DNA from: Paenibacillus pabuli
GTDB lineage: Bacteria > Bacillota > Bacilli > Paenibacillales > Paenibacillaceae
Reading direction: 5' to 3'
Assembly (NCBI RefSeq): GCF_039831995.1
Contig: NZ_JBDOIO010000004.1
Location: forward strand, 1,502,810 to 1,566,809
DNA length: 64,000 nucleotides
The notes below the pieces were generated by a model that saw only the letters and a list, made by a program, of their open reading frames with translations, was not told the origin of the DNA and did no database searches. The position numbers and the translations under genes are program-made. This document shows positions 35,042-43,229 of the stretch, one piece after another (position 1 is the first letter of the stretch; the number at the start of each line of letters is the position of its first letter).

Positions 35042-35083
35042 TTGATTCTAATCAAGGTGATCCCGGCTATTGTACTATACAAT
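35042..35083 (+). promoter_or_regulatory. FNR-type class II promoter of the cupin gene
   Basis: TTGAT-TCTA-ATCAA at 35042-35055 is a perfect FNR consensus site. Its centre is 29.5 bp upstream of a TACAAT -10 (35078-35083), placing it near -41.5. The -10 also forms half of ATTGTA-CTA-TACAAT. Anaerobic activation is expected. Confidence 0.75.
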
Positions 35084-35119
35084 GAGTTTATTCCACGAAC
35101 ATCTAAGGAGGAATAAACG

Positions 35120-35461
35120 ATGAGTACGATTTCTTTGCAAGCCGTCAAGGAGTTCCAGACAGAACGCTTTACGAAACGCATTCTATTTCAGCATAACGGT
35201 GGGGTCACGTTTGCGCTGCATTTCCTGCCGGGGCAACAACTGCCTGTTCATAAGCATCCTGGAACGGATGTGCTTGTCCTTGTTATCGAAGGAGAAGGAA
35301 CGATCATATTGGATGGGGTTGAACAGAAGGTACAACAGGAAGATGTGATCTGCTGCAGTGGAGAGGATACATTTGCTTTTCATAATACGGGAAGCCGTGA
35401 AGCGCGGTTGTTTGTTGTACTAAACAAGGTGCCTGATGAATCGTATGCCCGGGACGTATAA
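35120..35461 (+). CDS. Cupin domain protein
   Basis: 113 residues, a single beta-barrel. The first cupin motif is FLPGQQLPVHKHPGTDVLVLVIEGEG, broken here into its key residues His, His and the downstream glycines. The second motif is DTFAFHNTGSREARLFVVL with His. The three histidines could bind a metal. Small cupins of this kind are often fused or linked to redox or nitrogen-oxide metabolism, but no activity can be assigned. The gene has an AAGGAGGA ribosome site and a perfect FNR-type site on its promoter, tying it to the denitrification island. A bidirectional terminator follows. Confidence 0.88.
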   Translation: MSTISLQAVKEFQTERFTKRILFQHNGGVTFALHFLPGQQLPVHKHPGTDVLVLVIEGEGTIILDGVEQKVQQEDVICCSGEDTFAFHNTGSREARLFVVLNKVPDESYARDV

Positions 35462-35529
35462 TTGGATCTGAATAGCTCCAGCCTGTAAAAATTCCATAAG
35501 AATCACAAAAAAAAATCATGCCAAGCAAA

Positions 35530-35572
35530 AAGCGTACTATCTCTCTTAAATGGAGATCTAGTACGTTTTTTT
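35530..35572. terminator. Bidirectional terminator between cupin and PaaD-like genes
   Basis: CGTACTA...TAGTACG with an inner CTC/GAG pairing. T-runs lie on the plus side (seven T) and, read on the minus strand, CTTTTTG follows. Confidence 0.8.
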
Positions 35573-35616
35573 GTGTGTTTAATGGTTCGTCTCAGGGGGC
35601 CATATGGATTACCAAC

Positions 35617-35925
35617 TTAAAAGTATCCCAGCATTTCCTTCGCTTCATTCGACATCATCTCGGGAGACCACTGAGGTTCCCATACCAACTGCACATCAAC
35701 ATCCTTATGGTCTGTATGCTCCTGCAGTACCCATTTCACCGCACCGAGAATCGTATCATGAAGAGGGCAGCCCGGAGTGGTCAAAGTCATGCGGACCCAA
35801 ACCCGTCCCGGCTCCTCTTGAACTTCATATACGAGCCCAAGGTCTACAATGTTAACGCCTAGCTCTGGGTCGTAGACCTCCTTGAGACATTCAACCAGTT
35901 GGTTCACCTGTTCCGTCTGTTCCAT
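35617..35925 (-). CDS. MIP18/PaaD-like (DUF59) iron-sulfur assembly family protein
   Basis: 102 residues with the DUF59 signature: VYDPELGVNIVDLGLVYEV near the start, LTTPGCPLHDTI with the conserved Cys, and a C-terminal WSPEMMSNEAKEMLGY. Family members (SufT, PaaD, MIP18) help insert or mature Fe-S clusters. A GTG at 35934 opens the frame, but it is 1 nt from the GGAG box; ATG 35925, 10 nt away, is the likely start. It is last in the FNR-boxed minus-strand operon. Its role there may be cluster supply for nitrate-respiration enzymes, which is inference. Confidence 0.87.
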   Translation of the reverse strand: MEQTEQVNQLVECLKEVYDPELGVNIVDLGLVYEVQEEPGRVWVRMTLTTPGCPLHDTILGAVKWVLQEHTDHKDVDVQLVWEPQWSPEMMSNEAKEMLGYF

Positions 35926-35946
35926 ATGTTCCACGCTCCATTCACA

Positions 35947-37179
35947 TTAATGTTTGAACACCCTTGCAATCATGAAGATGTAAGCCATAGAGAAGACAGA
36001 TAAAAGGGTACCGCCAACCATCATCACCTCTGCTAGATTGATCAAGACACCACTGACAAGCAGAAGACTGGAAGCAACCATTGCGATCAAACCCCAGTTC
36101 ACATGACGCTGACTTAACATACCAGCCATAAGAGGCGTTCCTGGTTTTCCGGCTTGCTTGCCATATTTGTGCGTCCACCATAGAAAGGGGACAATCTTCG
36201 ATGCATAACCCAGAATGGTTAATGAGACCCAGCCACCAAGGTAAAGCCAGCCTGCCAGAAGGACTACCCGCGCATGAAGCAGTAATTCGGGTCCTTGCGA
36301 CGCATAGATCAACAGGGCAACCATAAATGCTGCCAGTGCACGGCTTACGTAGACAGACCAGCGTATGCCTGGACCAGGATTGTTTTTGTGACGTTTCTCC
36401 TGTATTTGTTCCAAATGGTATACATAGACCAGCATACCCGCTGTCAGTAGCAGGAGTGCAAGCCAGAGTAAACCTTCCTTATGATCGGTCAGAAATGCAG
36501 TAACGCCTGTAATTACAGCTGCATTCCACAATAAGAGGATTACCTTTTGAAGTCGGACTGGATAATGATGCGAAAGGTAGAACATGGGCAGCATTTTGTA
36601 GCTGAATCCTGTAATTAACATGCCGAACCACCCGATGGTCCCCATCCAGATATGAGCCCCGAATATTCGTTCATGCAGTCCGTTCCATTGTCCGAAGGCA
36701 AAATTCAAACCCATTAACATGCCCGTCAGCCCGGTAAGAACCAAATAGAGACAAGCACAAGCCGTACTTACCGTAATCGGATTCCATTGCGATGCTTTAT
36801 ATAACGTGACCGCCATATTCCATCCGAACAGCAAAATTCCAATCAGGGCACAGGTAGCAAAACCTGCAAGCCAGCGTACATCTGCCCGAACGAATCCATA
36901 TAACATGCCAATGACACCGATACTAAACATTACATAATGGATGTAACCAAGCCTCGTACTGTAAATATCGGACTGCAAAATCACATGAATCAGTTGATAA
37001 ACAGCCCCCATGGCCAGCATGGTCGCCCATCCCAGGACAAACAGATGGGCATGGAACCATCCCTCCGGCCCTCGTAACTCATCGCCAAGCCAACCTGTCA
37101 GAGACAGAAGGGAAAATGCATGGTACGCGATAAATCCGAGGATGCCTGTAACGATAAACCAAAATGGCAGCCTGGACAC
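35947..37179 (-). CDS. Twelve-helix membrane protein, heme-copper oxidase subunit I / NnrS-like
   Basis: 410 residues, almost entirely membrane helices (about 12). Histidines lie in helix contexts that resemble heme- or metal-liganding sites of subunit I relatives: GWFHAHLFVLGW, VYQLIHVIL, ERIFGAHIWMGTIGW and MFYLSHHYP. The length is shorter than a true cytochrome oxidase or qNor subunit, and no cytochrome c domain is present. Related small oxidase-like proteins occur next to DUF2249 genes in denitrifiers. A role in NO handling is plausible but unproven. It lies between the DUF2249 genes and the PaaD-like gene in one minus-strand operon. Confidence 0.75.
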   Translation of the reverse strand: MSRLPFWFIVTGILGFIAYHAFSLLSLTGWLGDELRGPEGWFHAHLFVLGWATMLAMGAVYQLIHVILQSDIYSTRLGYIHYVMFSIGVIGMLYGFVRADVRWLAGFATCALIGILLFGWNMAVTLYKASQWNPITVSTACACLYLVLTGLTGMLMGLNFAFGQWNGLHERIFGAHIWMGTIGWFGMLITGFSYKMLPMFYLSHHYPVRLQKVILLLWNAAVITGVTAFLTDHKEGLLWLALLLLTAGMLVYVYHLEQIQEKRHKNNPGPGIRWSVYVSRALAAFMVALLIYASQGPELLLHARVVLLAGWLYLGGWVSLTILGYASKIVPFLWWTHKYGKQAGKPGTPLMAGMLSQRHVNWGLIAMVASSLLLVSGVLINLAEVMMVGGTLLSVFSMAYIFMIARVFKH

Positions 37180-37193
37180 GGCGCTACCCTCCC

Positions 37194-37796
37194 TTATCCT
37201 TTTATGATTCTAAGCTTGGCTGTACCATCCACCTGGTCCTCTACGGTGAAAGAACATCCGAGATGATTCAGTTCTTCCATCAAGAAGACAGGAACACGGT
37301 CATTATGAATGAGAACCATCTGTCCAGGCTCACAGCGCTTTAGCGCGGCCAGTGTTCTCATCATCGGCTGCGGCGGCTCCAATCCCCGGTTATCCAGTGT
37401 GATGGTTGGGAACAGGATCGTCTCGTCAGAGTTGTAAGTAAGTCTAGTTGAGTCAGGCTCTCCGGTGCACCCAGAGGGATCTTCTTCCGAGTCCAGGACT
37501 TCTGCGGTATGGACTGTCGCGTCCTTGAGCCACGTTTTATTTTTGCGGTGTACAAATGTGGTACGCCAGTGCTCGGCATTGATTTGTTCCGACGAATGGG
37601 AATAGCCTCTCATTTTAAGAAGGCCGAGCAGGGGTGTGGGCTTGAAAGGAGCGTGGAGCACAAACACATCCATGGGGTCCAGCCCCTTTACGGTGTTCAT
37701 AATAAGTTGGAACGGCTCTAACTTTTTGCTCAAATGAGGCCGGACATCGAGTTCTATGATTCGGTTATCCGCTGAAGGCATGTGGCTCACATCCAA
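37194..37796 (-). CDS. Tandem DUF2249 protein
   Basis: 200 residues with two copies of the DUF2249 fold, a SirA/TusA-like alpha-beta domain. Copy one (about 14-85) starts with IIELDVRPHLSKKLEPF and has DVFVLHAPFKPTPLLGLL. Copy two (about 130-198) starts with TLDNRGLEPPQPMM and has GQMVLIHNDRVPVFLMEEL. The linker of about 40 residues is acidic and contains one Cys. DUF2249 genes cluster with nitric-oxide and hemerythrin genes in many anaerobes; the function is unknown. It is probably cotranscribed with the single-domain DUF2249 gene upstream, 36 nt away. Confidence 0.85.
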   Translation of the reverse strand: MDVSHMPSADNRIIELDVRPHLSKKLEPFQLIMNTVKGLDPMDVFVLHAPFKPTPLLGLLKMRGYSHSSEQINAEHWRTTFVHRKNKTWLKDATVHTAEVLDSEEDPSGCTGEPDSTRLTYNSDETILFPTITLDNRGLEPPQPMMRTLAALKRCEPGQMVLIHNDRVPVFLMEELNHLGCSFTVEDQVDGTAKLRIIKG

Positions 37797-37832
37797 TCTT
37801 GTAAGTTCGTGCTCTGTTTAAGGGTATCCATT

Positions 37833-38066
37833 CTACAGTTTGCTGATTTTGACCTGGAAGACAGATGGACCCTGTTCGATATATTCCCAGGTGAAACCGT
37901 CTGGATGAGCAGACTGAAACTGGAAACGCAAGGGCACCGGATCATGATCATTGATCAGCAGCATGGCTTCATTTGGCGGCAATTGTTCAAAAGTTTCGAA
38001 GATGATTTTATGTTTCAGATGCGGTGGATACTCGGTTGCATTAATCGTTGCTGCATATGTGTTCAT
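37833..38066 (-). CDS. Single-domain DUF2249 protein
   Basis: 77 residues from the ATG at 38066, which has AGGAGG 8 nt upstream; an in-frame ATG at 38105 has none and lies at the predicted transcription start. The DUF2249 landmarks are LKHKIIFETFEQLPPNEAMLL and NDHDPVPLRFQFQ, then DGFTWEYIEQGPSVFQVKI. It is the first gene of a four-gene operon (DUF2249, tandem DUF2249, oxidase-like, PaaD-like) controlled by a perfect TGTGA-N6-TCACA site. It has no cysteine, so a sulfur-carrier role like TusA is unlikely. Confidence 0.87.
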   Translation of the reverse strand: MNTYAATINATEYPPHLKHKIIFETFEQLPPNEAMLLINDHDPVPLRFQFQSAHPDGFTWEYIEQGPSVFQVKISKL

Positions 38067-38109
38067 AGGTTGTTCCTCCTGAATCGGTTTAGTGTGGCGC
38101 TGCAAACTG

Positions 38110-38152
38110 AGTATAGAAAATATGTAGGGTCATCTGTGTGAGCGTGCTCACA
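38110..38152 (-). promoter_or_regulatory. CRP/FNR-type class II promoter of the DUF2249 operon
   Basis: TGTGA-GCGTGC-TCACA (38137-38152), part of a 20-bp palindrome with 9-bp arms (38135-38154). The minus-strand -10 is TATACT (38115-38110), first base 29.5 bp from the site centre. Confidence 0.85.
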
Positions 38153-38257
38153 CATTTTATTTTTGTCATAATCTTGCCTCATTTTTTATGGATTCCAGCT
38201 TGGAGCACGGATTGCGGGAGATTTAGTAATAGGTGATGTGCACTATGTTTCACTCAT

Positions 38258-38300
38258 TGTGATATTTTGCACAGTTACGTTGCCAAGACATCCTTATATT
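38258..38300 (+). promoter_or_regulatory. CRP/FNR-type class II promoter of moaA-narGHJI
   Basis: TGTGA-TATTTT-GCACA (38258-38273), 9 of 10 consensus positions. The -10 TATATT (38295-38300) starts 29.5 bp from the site centre. Together with the divergent site it makes a back-to-back anaerobic control region. Confidence 0.82.
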
Positions 38301-38387
38301 TAGCGACAAGATGACAAGTGATGAGAGGAATGATGGAGCCTTCATCCAGCCATAGTGAATTACACCTAGAGGAAGGAGGAGCTTGAT

Positions 38388-39386
38388 ATGGAAGCGGGAC
38401 TGGTTGACCCCTTTGGAAGAGTTCATGATTATCTTCGCATCTCGGTTACAGACCGCTGTAACTTGCGCTGTGTATACTGCATGCCGGCGGAAGGGATGCA
38501 GTTCGAGCCTTCGGATCAGATCATGTCTCATGATGAAATGGTTTCCGTTGTTCAGGCGCTTGCTCCGCTTGGAATCAGGAAATTGCGTTTGACCGGCGGG
38601 GAACCTCTAGTTCGAAAAGGACTTGACGAGTTGATTGCCCGTTTATCCTTGATTCCTGGAATTGAGGATATCGCTATGACAACGAATGGCATATATCTGG
38701 CCGCATGTGCGGATCGACTGAAAGCAGCCGGGCTGACAAGAGTAAATATCAGTCTGGATTCCCTGCAACCTGAACGGTTTGCCAGTATTACCAGGGGAGG
38801 AAACCTAAAGCGGGTGCTCGATGGTATAAAGGCCAGCCGAAAAGCCGGACTGCGGCCGATCAAACTGAATGTGGTGCTGATGAAAGGCGTGAATGATGAC
38901 GAGGTTGAGGATTTTCTGCGCTTGACTCTGGAAGAGGAGATTCATGTTCGCTTCATCGAATACATGCCCATAGGGGAGAGCGGAGAAGGTTGGAAATCAG
39001 GGTTTATGTCATTGCAGCATGTACTGGACACATGCGAGACCAGGTGGAGTTACACAAACTGTGATGTCTATAGCAATGGTCCGGCAGATAATTATCGGAT
39101 TGACGGAGCCGCTGGCACATTTGGTCTGATTCACCCTGTAAGCAGTCACTTTTGCGGTACATGTAACCGATTGAGACTGACGGCAGACGGCAATATCAAG
39201 CCCTGTCTTTATTGGTCGGATGAATTCAACGTACGTCCACATGTCGGCAACGACAGTGCGGTTCGAGGCATGTTCCTCAGAGCACTGGGAGTTAAGCCCG
39301 AGACACACGACATGCTCAAAGCTCTCAAAGGTGAAGCGATTCGGGGTGTTCCGTCCCTCCGGCATATGTCCCAAATCGGAGGTTAA
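38388..39386 (+). CDS. moaA: GTP 3',8-cyclase (molybdenum cofactor biosynthesis)
   Basis: 332 residues of radical SAM enzyme. The N-terminal [4Fe-4S] motif is DRCNLRCVYCMP, followed by LTGGEPLVRK for SAM. The second, substrate-binding cluster is at HFCGTCNRLRLTADG-NIKPCL. The C-terminus ends in the conserved Gly-Gly tail (IGG) that enters the active site. MoaA converts GTP into the cyclic intermediate toward pyranopterin for the Mo cofactor needed by NarG. It heads the nar operon under an FNR-type site, so cofactor supply is timed with the enzyme. GGAAGGAGGAGC precedes the ATG. Confidence 0.97.
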   Translation: MEAGLVDPFGRVHDYLRISVTDRCNLRCVYCMPAEGMQFEPSDQIMSHDEMVSVVQALAPLGIRKLRLTGGEPLVRKGLDELIARLSLIPGIEDIAMTTNGIYLAACADRLKAAGLTRVNISLDSLQPERFASITRGGNLKRVLDGIKASRKAGLRPIKLNVVLMKGVNDDEVEDFLRLTLEEEIHVRFIEYMPIGESGEGWKSGFMSLQHVLDTCETRWSYTNCDVYSNGPADNYRIDGAAGTFGLIHPVSSHFCGTCNRLRLTADGNIKPCLYWSDEFNVRPHVGNDSAVRGMFLRALGVKPETHDMLKALKGEAIRGVPSLRHMSQIGG

Positions 39387-39464
39387 CAGGATGTACGTGT
39401 TAAAAGTCGGCTCTGAATGTGATTCTGATCTGAAACTACATGTCATATTAGCAGGAGGAAAACA

Positions 39465-42400
39465 ATGAGTAAGCAAAGCACACCCTGGATGGGAAAACTT
39501 AAATATTTTGTAAAACGGGAAAAGAATGCGGAGGGCTGGAGCGAGATGTCACCCGAAAGCCGGGACTGGGAGGACGTCTATCGGCGGCGCTGGCAGCATG
39601 ACAAAGTTGTGCGTTCGACACATGGCGTGAATTGCACAGGATCCTGCAGCTGGCAGATCTATGTAAAAGACGGAATCGTTACCTGGGAGACGCAAGCTAC
39701 CGATTATCCTTCCACAGGTCCGGATATGCCGGAATTCGAACCAAGAGGATGTCCGCGCGGAGCCAGTTTTTCCTGGTATCTATACAGTCCGCTGCGCGTC
39801 AAATATCCTTACGTCCGGGGAGCATTGCTGGATCTGTGGCGAGATGCGCTTCAATTGCATGGTGATCCGGTCAAAGCCTGGTCCAGTATTGCGGATGATC
39901 CGGATAAGGTCAAAAAATATAAATCCGTTCGCGGCAAGGGTGGATTGATCCGTGCGTCATGGAGTGAAGTAACGCAGATCATATCCGCTTCCCTTATTCA
40001 TACGATCAAGCAGTACGGACCTGATCGAATTATTGGCTTTTCGCCTATTCCGGCCATGTCGATGGTCAGTTATGCTGCAGGTTCTCGCTTCCTGTCCCTG
40101 ATGGGATCGCCACTGCTCAGTTTCTACGACTGGTACGCCGATCTGCCCCCAGCCTCACCGCAAATTTGGGGCGACCAAACCGATGTGCCCGAGAGCAGCG
40201 ACTGGTACAATTCCGGGTATATTCTCGTCTGGGGATCCAACCTGCCAATGACCCGTACGCCTGATGCTCACTTTTTGGCTGAAGCACGCTACCGGGGAAC
40301 GAAGGTTGTATCCATCAGCCCGGATTATGCCGAATATGTCAAATTTGCGGATACATGGATGTCAGTCAAACAGGGGACCGACGGAGCTCTTGCCATGGCT
40401 ATGGGGCATGTGATTCTCAAAGAATTCTATATCGAACAACCTACGGCCTACTTCATGCAGTATGCCAAACAATATACGGATTTTCCTAATCTCCTGATCG
40501 TTGAGGAGAAAAACGGAGTTCACACAGCCGGCAGATTTCTTGTCGGAGAAGACTTGGGCATCACAGGCAACAATATGGCCTGGAAAACACTCGTCTACGA
40601 CGATAACAGCGGTACATATGCGATGCCGAAAGGCAGCCTCGGATTCCGCTGGGGTGAGGAAGGGACCTGGAATCTGAAAATGGAACAGGTCGAGAATGGC
40701 GAACCCATTGATCCGCGGTTATCTCTTCTTGGTGTGCATCATGACTTGGTCACGATTCAACTGCCTTATTTTGATGATGAGGGCAGGCATGTGATGGAAC
40801 GTCAAATTCCTGTTCGTCAAATCTGGCTTGAGGATCGCTGGATTATGGTTACAGCGGTGTATGATCTGGTCCTTGCTAAGTATGGAGTAGAACGTGAAAT
40901 GACACGTTCCGCAGATTCTTCTGAAGTCATCACGATCTCTGATATGCCGCGGGCTCGGAGAAGCACAGCGGATGAATCCGTGGACGGTCTGCTGAATGGC
41001 GAGCAAGAAAAGCCGTTTACCCCTGCATGGCAGGAACAGATTACAGGTGTACCGCAGGAAACGGTGGTGCAGATTGCGCGTGAATTTGCCCAGAATGCGA
41101 TCGATACCCAGGGACGTTCTATGATTATTATGGGAGCCGGGATCAACCATTGGTACAACTCGGACGTGATCTACCGTGCGATTATCAACCTGATTCTCAT
41201 GACCGGTTGTCAGGGCGTGAACGGCGGAGGCTGGGCTCACTATGTCGGACAGGAGAAACTTCGTCCTGCAGAGGGATGGCAGACGATTGCCTTTGCCCGT
41301 GACTGGACAGGGCCTGCCCGTCTTCAGAACGGTACATCGTTCTTCTATTTTGCAACAGATCAGTGGAGATACGAGGAAACAAAAGTAGGCGAGCTGACTT
41401 CACCGCTGGAGGGTGAACCCCGTTTCCAGCATGTTGCAGATTACAATGTCATGGCTGCTCGCATGGGCTGGCTTCCGTCCTACCCCCAATTTAATCGGAA
41501 TTCGATTGATCTGCATCAGGATGCCATAGATTCCGGAGCTGTAACGAAAGACGAGATCGGTGCATATGTGGCATCGGAATTGAAAAATAAAAACCTCAAG
41601 TTCTCCATTGAGCAGCCGGATGACCCTGCGAACTACCCACGTGTGCTATTCGTATGGAGAGCGAATCTGATCTCCAGCTCAGGGAAAGGCCATGAGTACT
41701 TCCTGAAGCATTTGCTTGGTGCAACGAACGGATTGCTGAACGATGACGATCACGGACTCCGGCCAGAACACGTAGAGTGGGTGGATGAAGCACCTGAAGG
41801 CAAGCTGGATTTGATGATCAATCTGGATTTTCGCATGGCGGGAACAGCGATGTATTCCGACATTGTGCTGCCTGCGGCGACCTGGTATGAAAAAAGTGAC
41901 TTGAGCAGCACGGATATGCATCCGTTCGTACATCCGTTTAACCCGGCAGTTGGGAGTCAATGGGAGTCCCGTTCGGACTGGGACACGTTCAAGGAGATTG
42001 CGCGTGTCTTCTCGGAAATGGCTGCGCAGCAATTTGACGGACCACAGCATGAGATTGTGGCGACACCGCTGCTGCATGATTCACCCGATGAGCTGGCTCA
42101 GCCGTATGGCGAGATCAGAGACTGGAGTGCAGGCGAATGTGAGCCTGTTCCAGGCAAAACGATGCCTCACATTCAGATTGTGGAGCGCGACTATGCCGCG
42201 GTATATGACAAGATGATCACTTTGGGTCCAGTGGTCAGGGATAAACCCATTGGAACCAAGGGTATCTCTTGGTCAGCCAGCGAAGAGTATGAGAAGCTCA
42301 AAAGCATTTTGGGTACGCGCAGGCAAGCGGGAGTGGGGCAAGGTTGTCCTGATCTGAGTACAGACCGAAATGTGGCTGAAGCCATCCTAACGCTATCCAC

Positions 42401-43229
42401 AACAACAAACGGTAAAATGGCGGTGCGTGCATGGGAGTCGCTTGAGCAAAAAACGGCCTTACATCTGAAGGACTTGGCTGAAGAGCGGTCTGAGGAATGT
42501 TTCACTTTTGATGAGATTACTTCCAAACCCAAAACGGTCATTACGTCTCCTGCATTCAGCGGATCGGAAAAAGGCGGCCGGCGCTACTCGCCATTTACAA
42601 CCAATGTGGAACGGCTTATTCCTTGGCGTACGTTGACAGGCAGACAGCAATTTTACATTGATCATGAGATGCTTCGCGAGTTCGGGGAAACACTGGCAAC
42701 GTTCAAACCTGTACTGAAACATACGCCTTTCCATCCGAACAGCAAACGTCCGATTGAAGGCGGCAAGGAAATTGTCCTGAACTATCTGACTCCGCACAAC
42801 AAGTGGTCGATTCACAGCATGTACTACGATGCATTGCCCATGCTGACTCTGTTCCGAGGTGGTCCGACGATCTGGATGAATCATGAGGATGCAGAGGAGG
42901 CAGGACTTGTCGATAATGACTGGATCGAATGTTTTAACCGGAACGGTGTAGTCGTTGCCCGTGCAGTTGTCACCCACCGTATCCCTCGCGGAATGGCTTT
43001 CATGTATCACGCTCAGGACCGGCACATTAACGTTCCGGGAACCCAAATATCGCAAACACGTGGAGGTACCCACAATAGTCCCACAAGGATTCATGTGAAG
43101 CCGACCCACATGATTGGCGGATACGCCCAGTTAAGCTATGGATTCAATTATTACGGCCCAACAGGCAACCAGCGTGACCTGAATGTCATCATTAGAAAAT
43201 TGCAGGAGGTGGATTGGCTTGAAGATTAA
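39465..43229 (+). CDS. narG: Respiratory nitrate reductase alpha subunit
   Basis: 1254 residues, the standard NarG size. The FS0 cluster ligands are His53, Cys57 and Cys61 in STHGVNCTGSCSW, with the fourth in EPRGCPRGAS. Mo-bis-MGD domain motifs include NPDAHFLAEA-like PDAHFLAEARYRGTKVV and MIIMGAGINHWYNSD, with a C-terminal MGD-binding domain around THRIPRGMAFMYHAQ. The subunit reduces nitrate to nitrite on the cytoplasmic side of the membrane complex, taking electrons from NarH. AGGAGGAAAACA precedes the ATG. The last codons overlap the start of narH. Confidence 0.98.
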   Translation: MSKQSTPWMGKLKYFVKREKNAEGWSEMSPESRDWEDVYRRRWQHDKVVRSTHGVNCTGSCSWQIYVKDGIVTWETQATDYPSTGPDMPEFEPRGCPRGASFSWYLYSPLRVKYPYVRGALLDLWRDALQLHGDPVKAWSSIADDPDKVKKYKSVRGKGGLIRASWSEVTQIISASLIHTIKQYGPDRIIGFSPIPAMSMVSYAAGSRFLSLMGSPLLSFYDWYADLPPASPQIWGDQTDVPESSDWYNSGYILVWGSNLPMTRTPDAHFLAEARYRGTKVVSISPDYAEYVKFADTWMSVKQGTDGALAMAMGHVILKEFYIEQPTAYFMQYAKQYTDFPNLLIVEEKNGVHTAGRFLVGEDLGITGNNMAWKTLVYDDNSGTYAMPKGSLGFRWGEEGTWNLKMEQVENGEPIDPRLSLLGVHHDLVTIQLPYFDDEGRHVMERQIPVRQIWLEDRWIMVTAVYDLVLAKYGVEREMTRSADSSEVITISDMPRARRSTADESVDGLLNGEQEKPFTPAWQEQITGVPQETVVQIAREFAQNAIDTQGRSMIIMGAGINHWYNSDVIYRAIINLILMTGCQGVNGGGWAHYVGQEKLRPAEGWQTIAFARDWTGPARLQNGTSFFYFATDQWRYEETKVGELTSPLEGEPRFQHVADYNVMAARMGWLPSYPQFNRNSIDLHQDAIDSGAVTKDEIGAYVASELKNKNLKFSIEQPDDPANYPRVLFVWRANLISSSGKGHEYFLKHLLGATNGLLNDDDHGLRPEHVEWVDEAPEGKLDLMINLDFRMAGTAMYSDIVLPAATWYEKSDLSSTDMHPFVHPFNPAVGSQWESRSDWDTFKEIARVFSEMAAQQFDGPQHEIVATPLLHDSPDELAQPYGEIRDWSAGECEPVPGKTMPHIQIVERDYAAVYDKMITLGPVVRDKPIGTKGISWSASEEYEKLKSILGTRRQAGVGQGCPDLSTDRNVAEAILTLSTTTNGKMAVRAWESLEQKTALHLKDLAEERSEECFTFDEITSKPKTVITSPAFSGSEKGGRRYSPFTTNVERLIPWRTLTGRQQFYIDHEMLREFGETLATFKPVLKHTPFHPNSKRPIEGGKEIVLNYLTPHNKWSIHSMYYDALPMLTLFRGGPTIWMNHEDAEEAGLVDNDWIECFNRNGVVVARAVVTHRIPRGMAFMYHAQDRHINVPGTQISQTRGGTHNSPTRIHVKPTHMIGGYAQLSYGFNYYGPTGNQRDLNVIIRKLQEVDWLED

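Noticed and set aside
35947..37179. Membrane protein as a true NO reductase (NorB)
   Set aside because: It is shorter than qNor and lacks its quinol/cytochrome-like N-terminal part; the helix histidine pattern is only loosely similar.
38240..38262. TTCAC-TCAT-TGTGA as an FNR site
   Set aside because: The half-sites point outward; the neighbouring TGTGA-N6-GCACA has the right polarity and spacing to the -10.
42459..43109. 216-codon minus-strand frame
   Set aside because: It lies opposite narG and has no recognisable domain or start signal.
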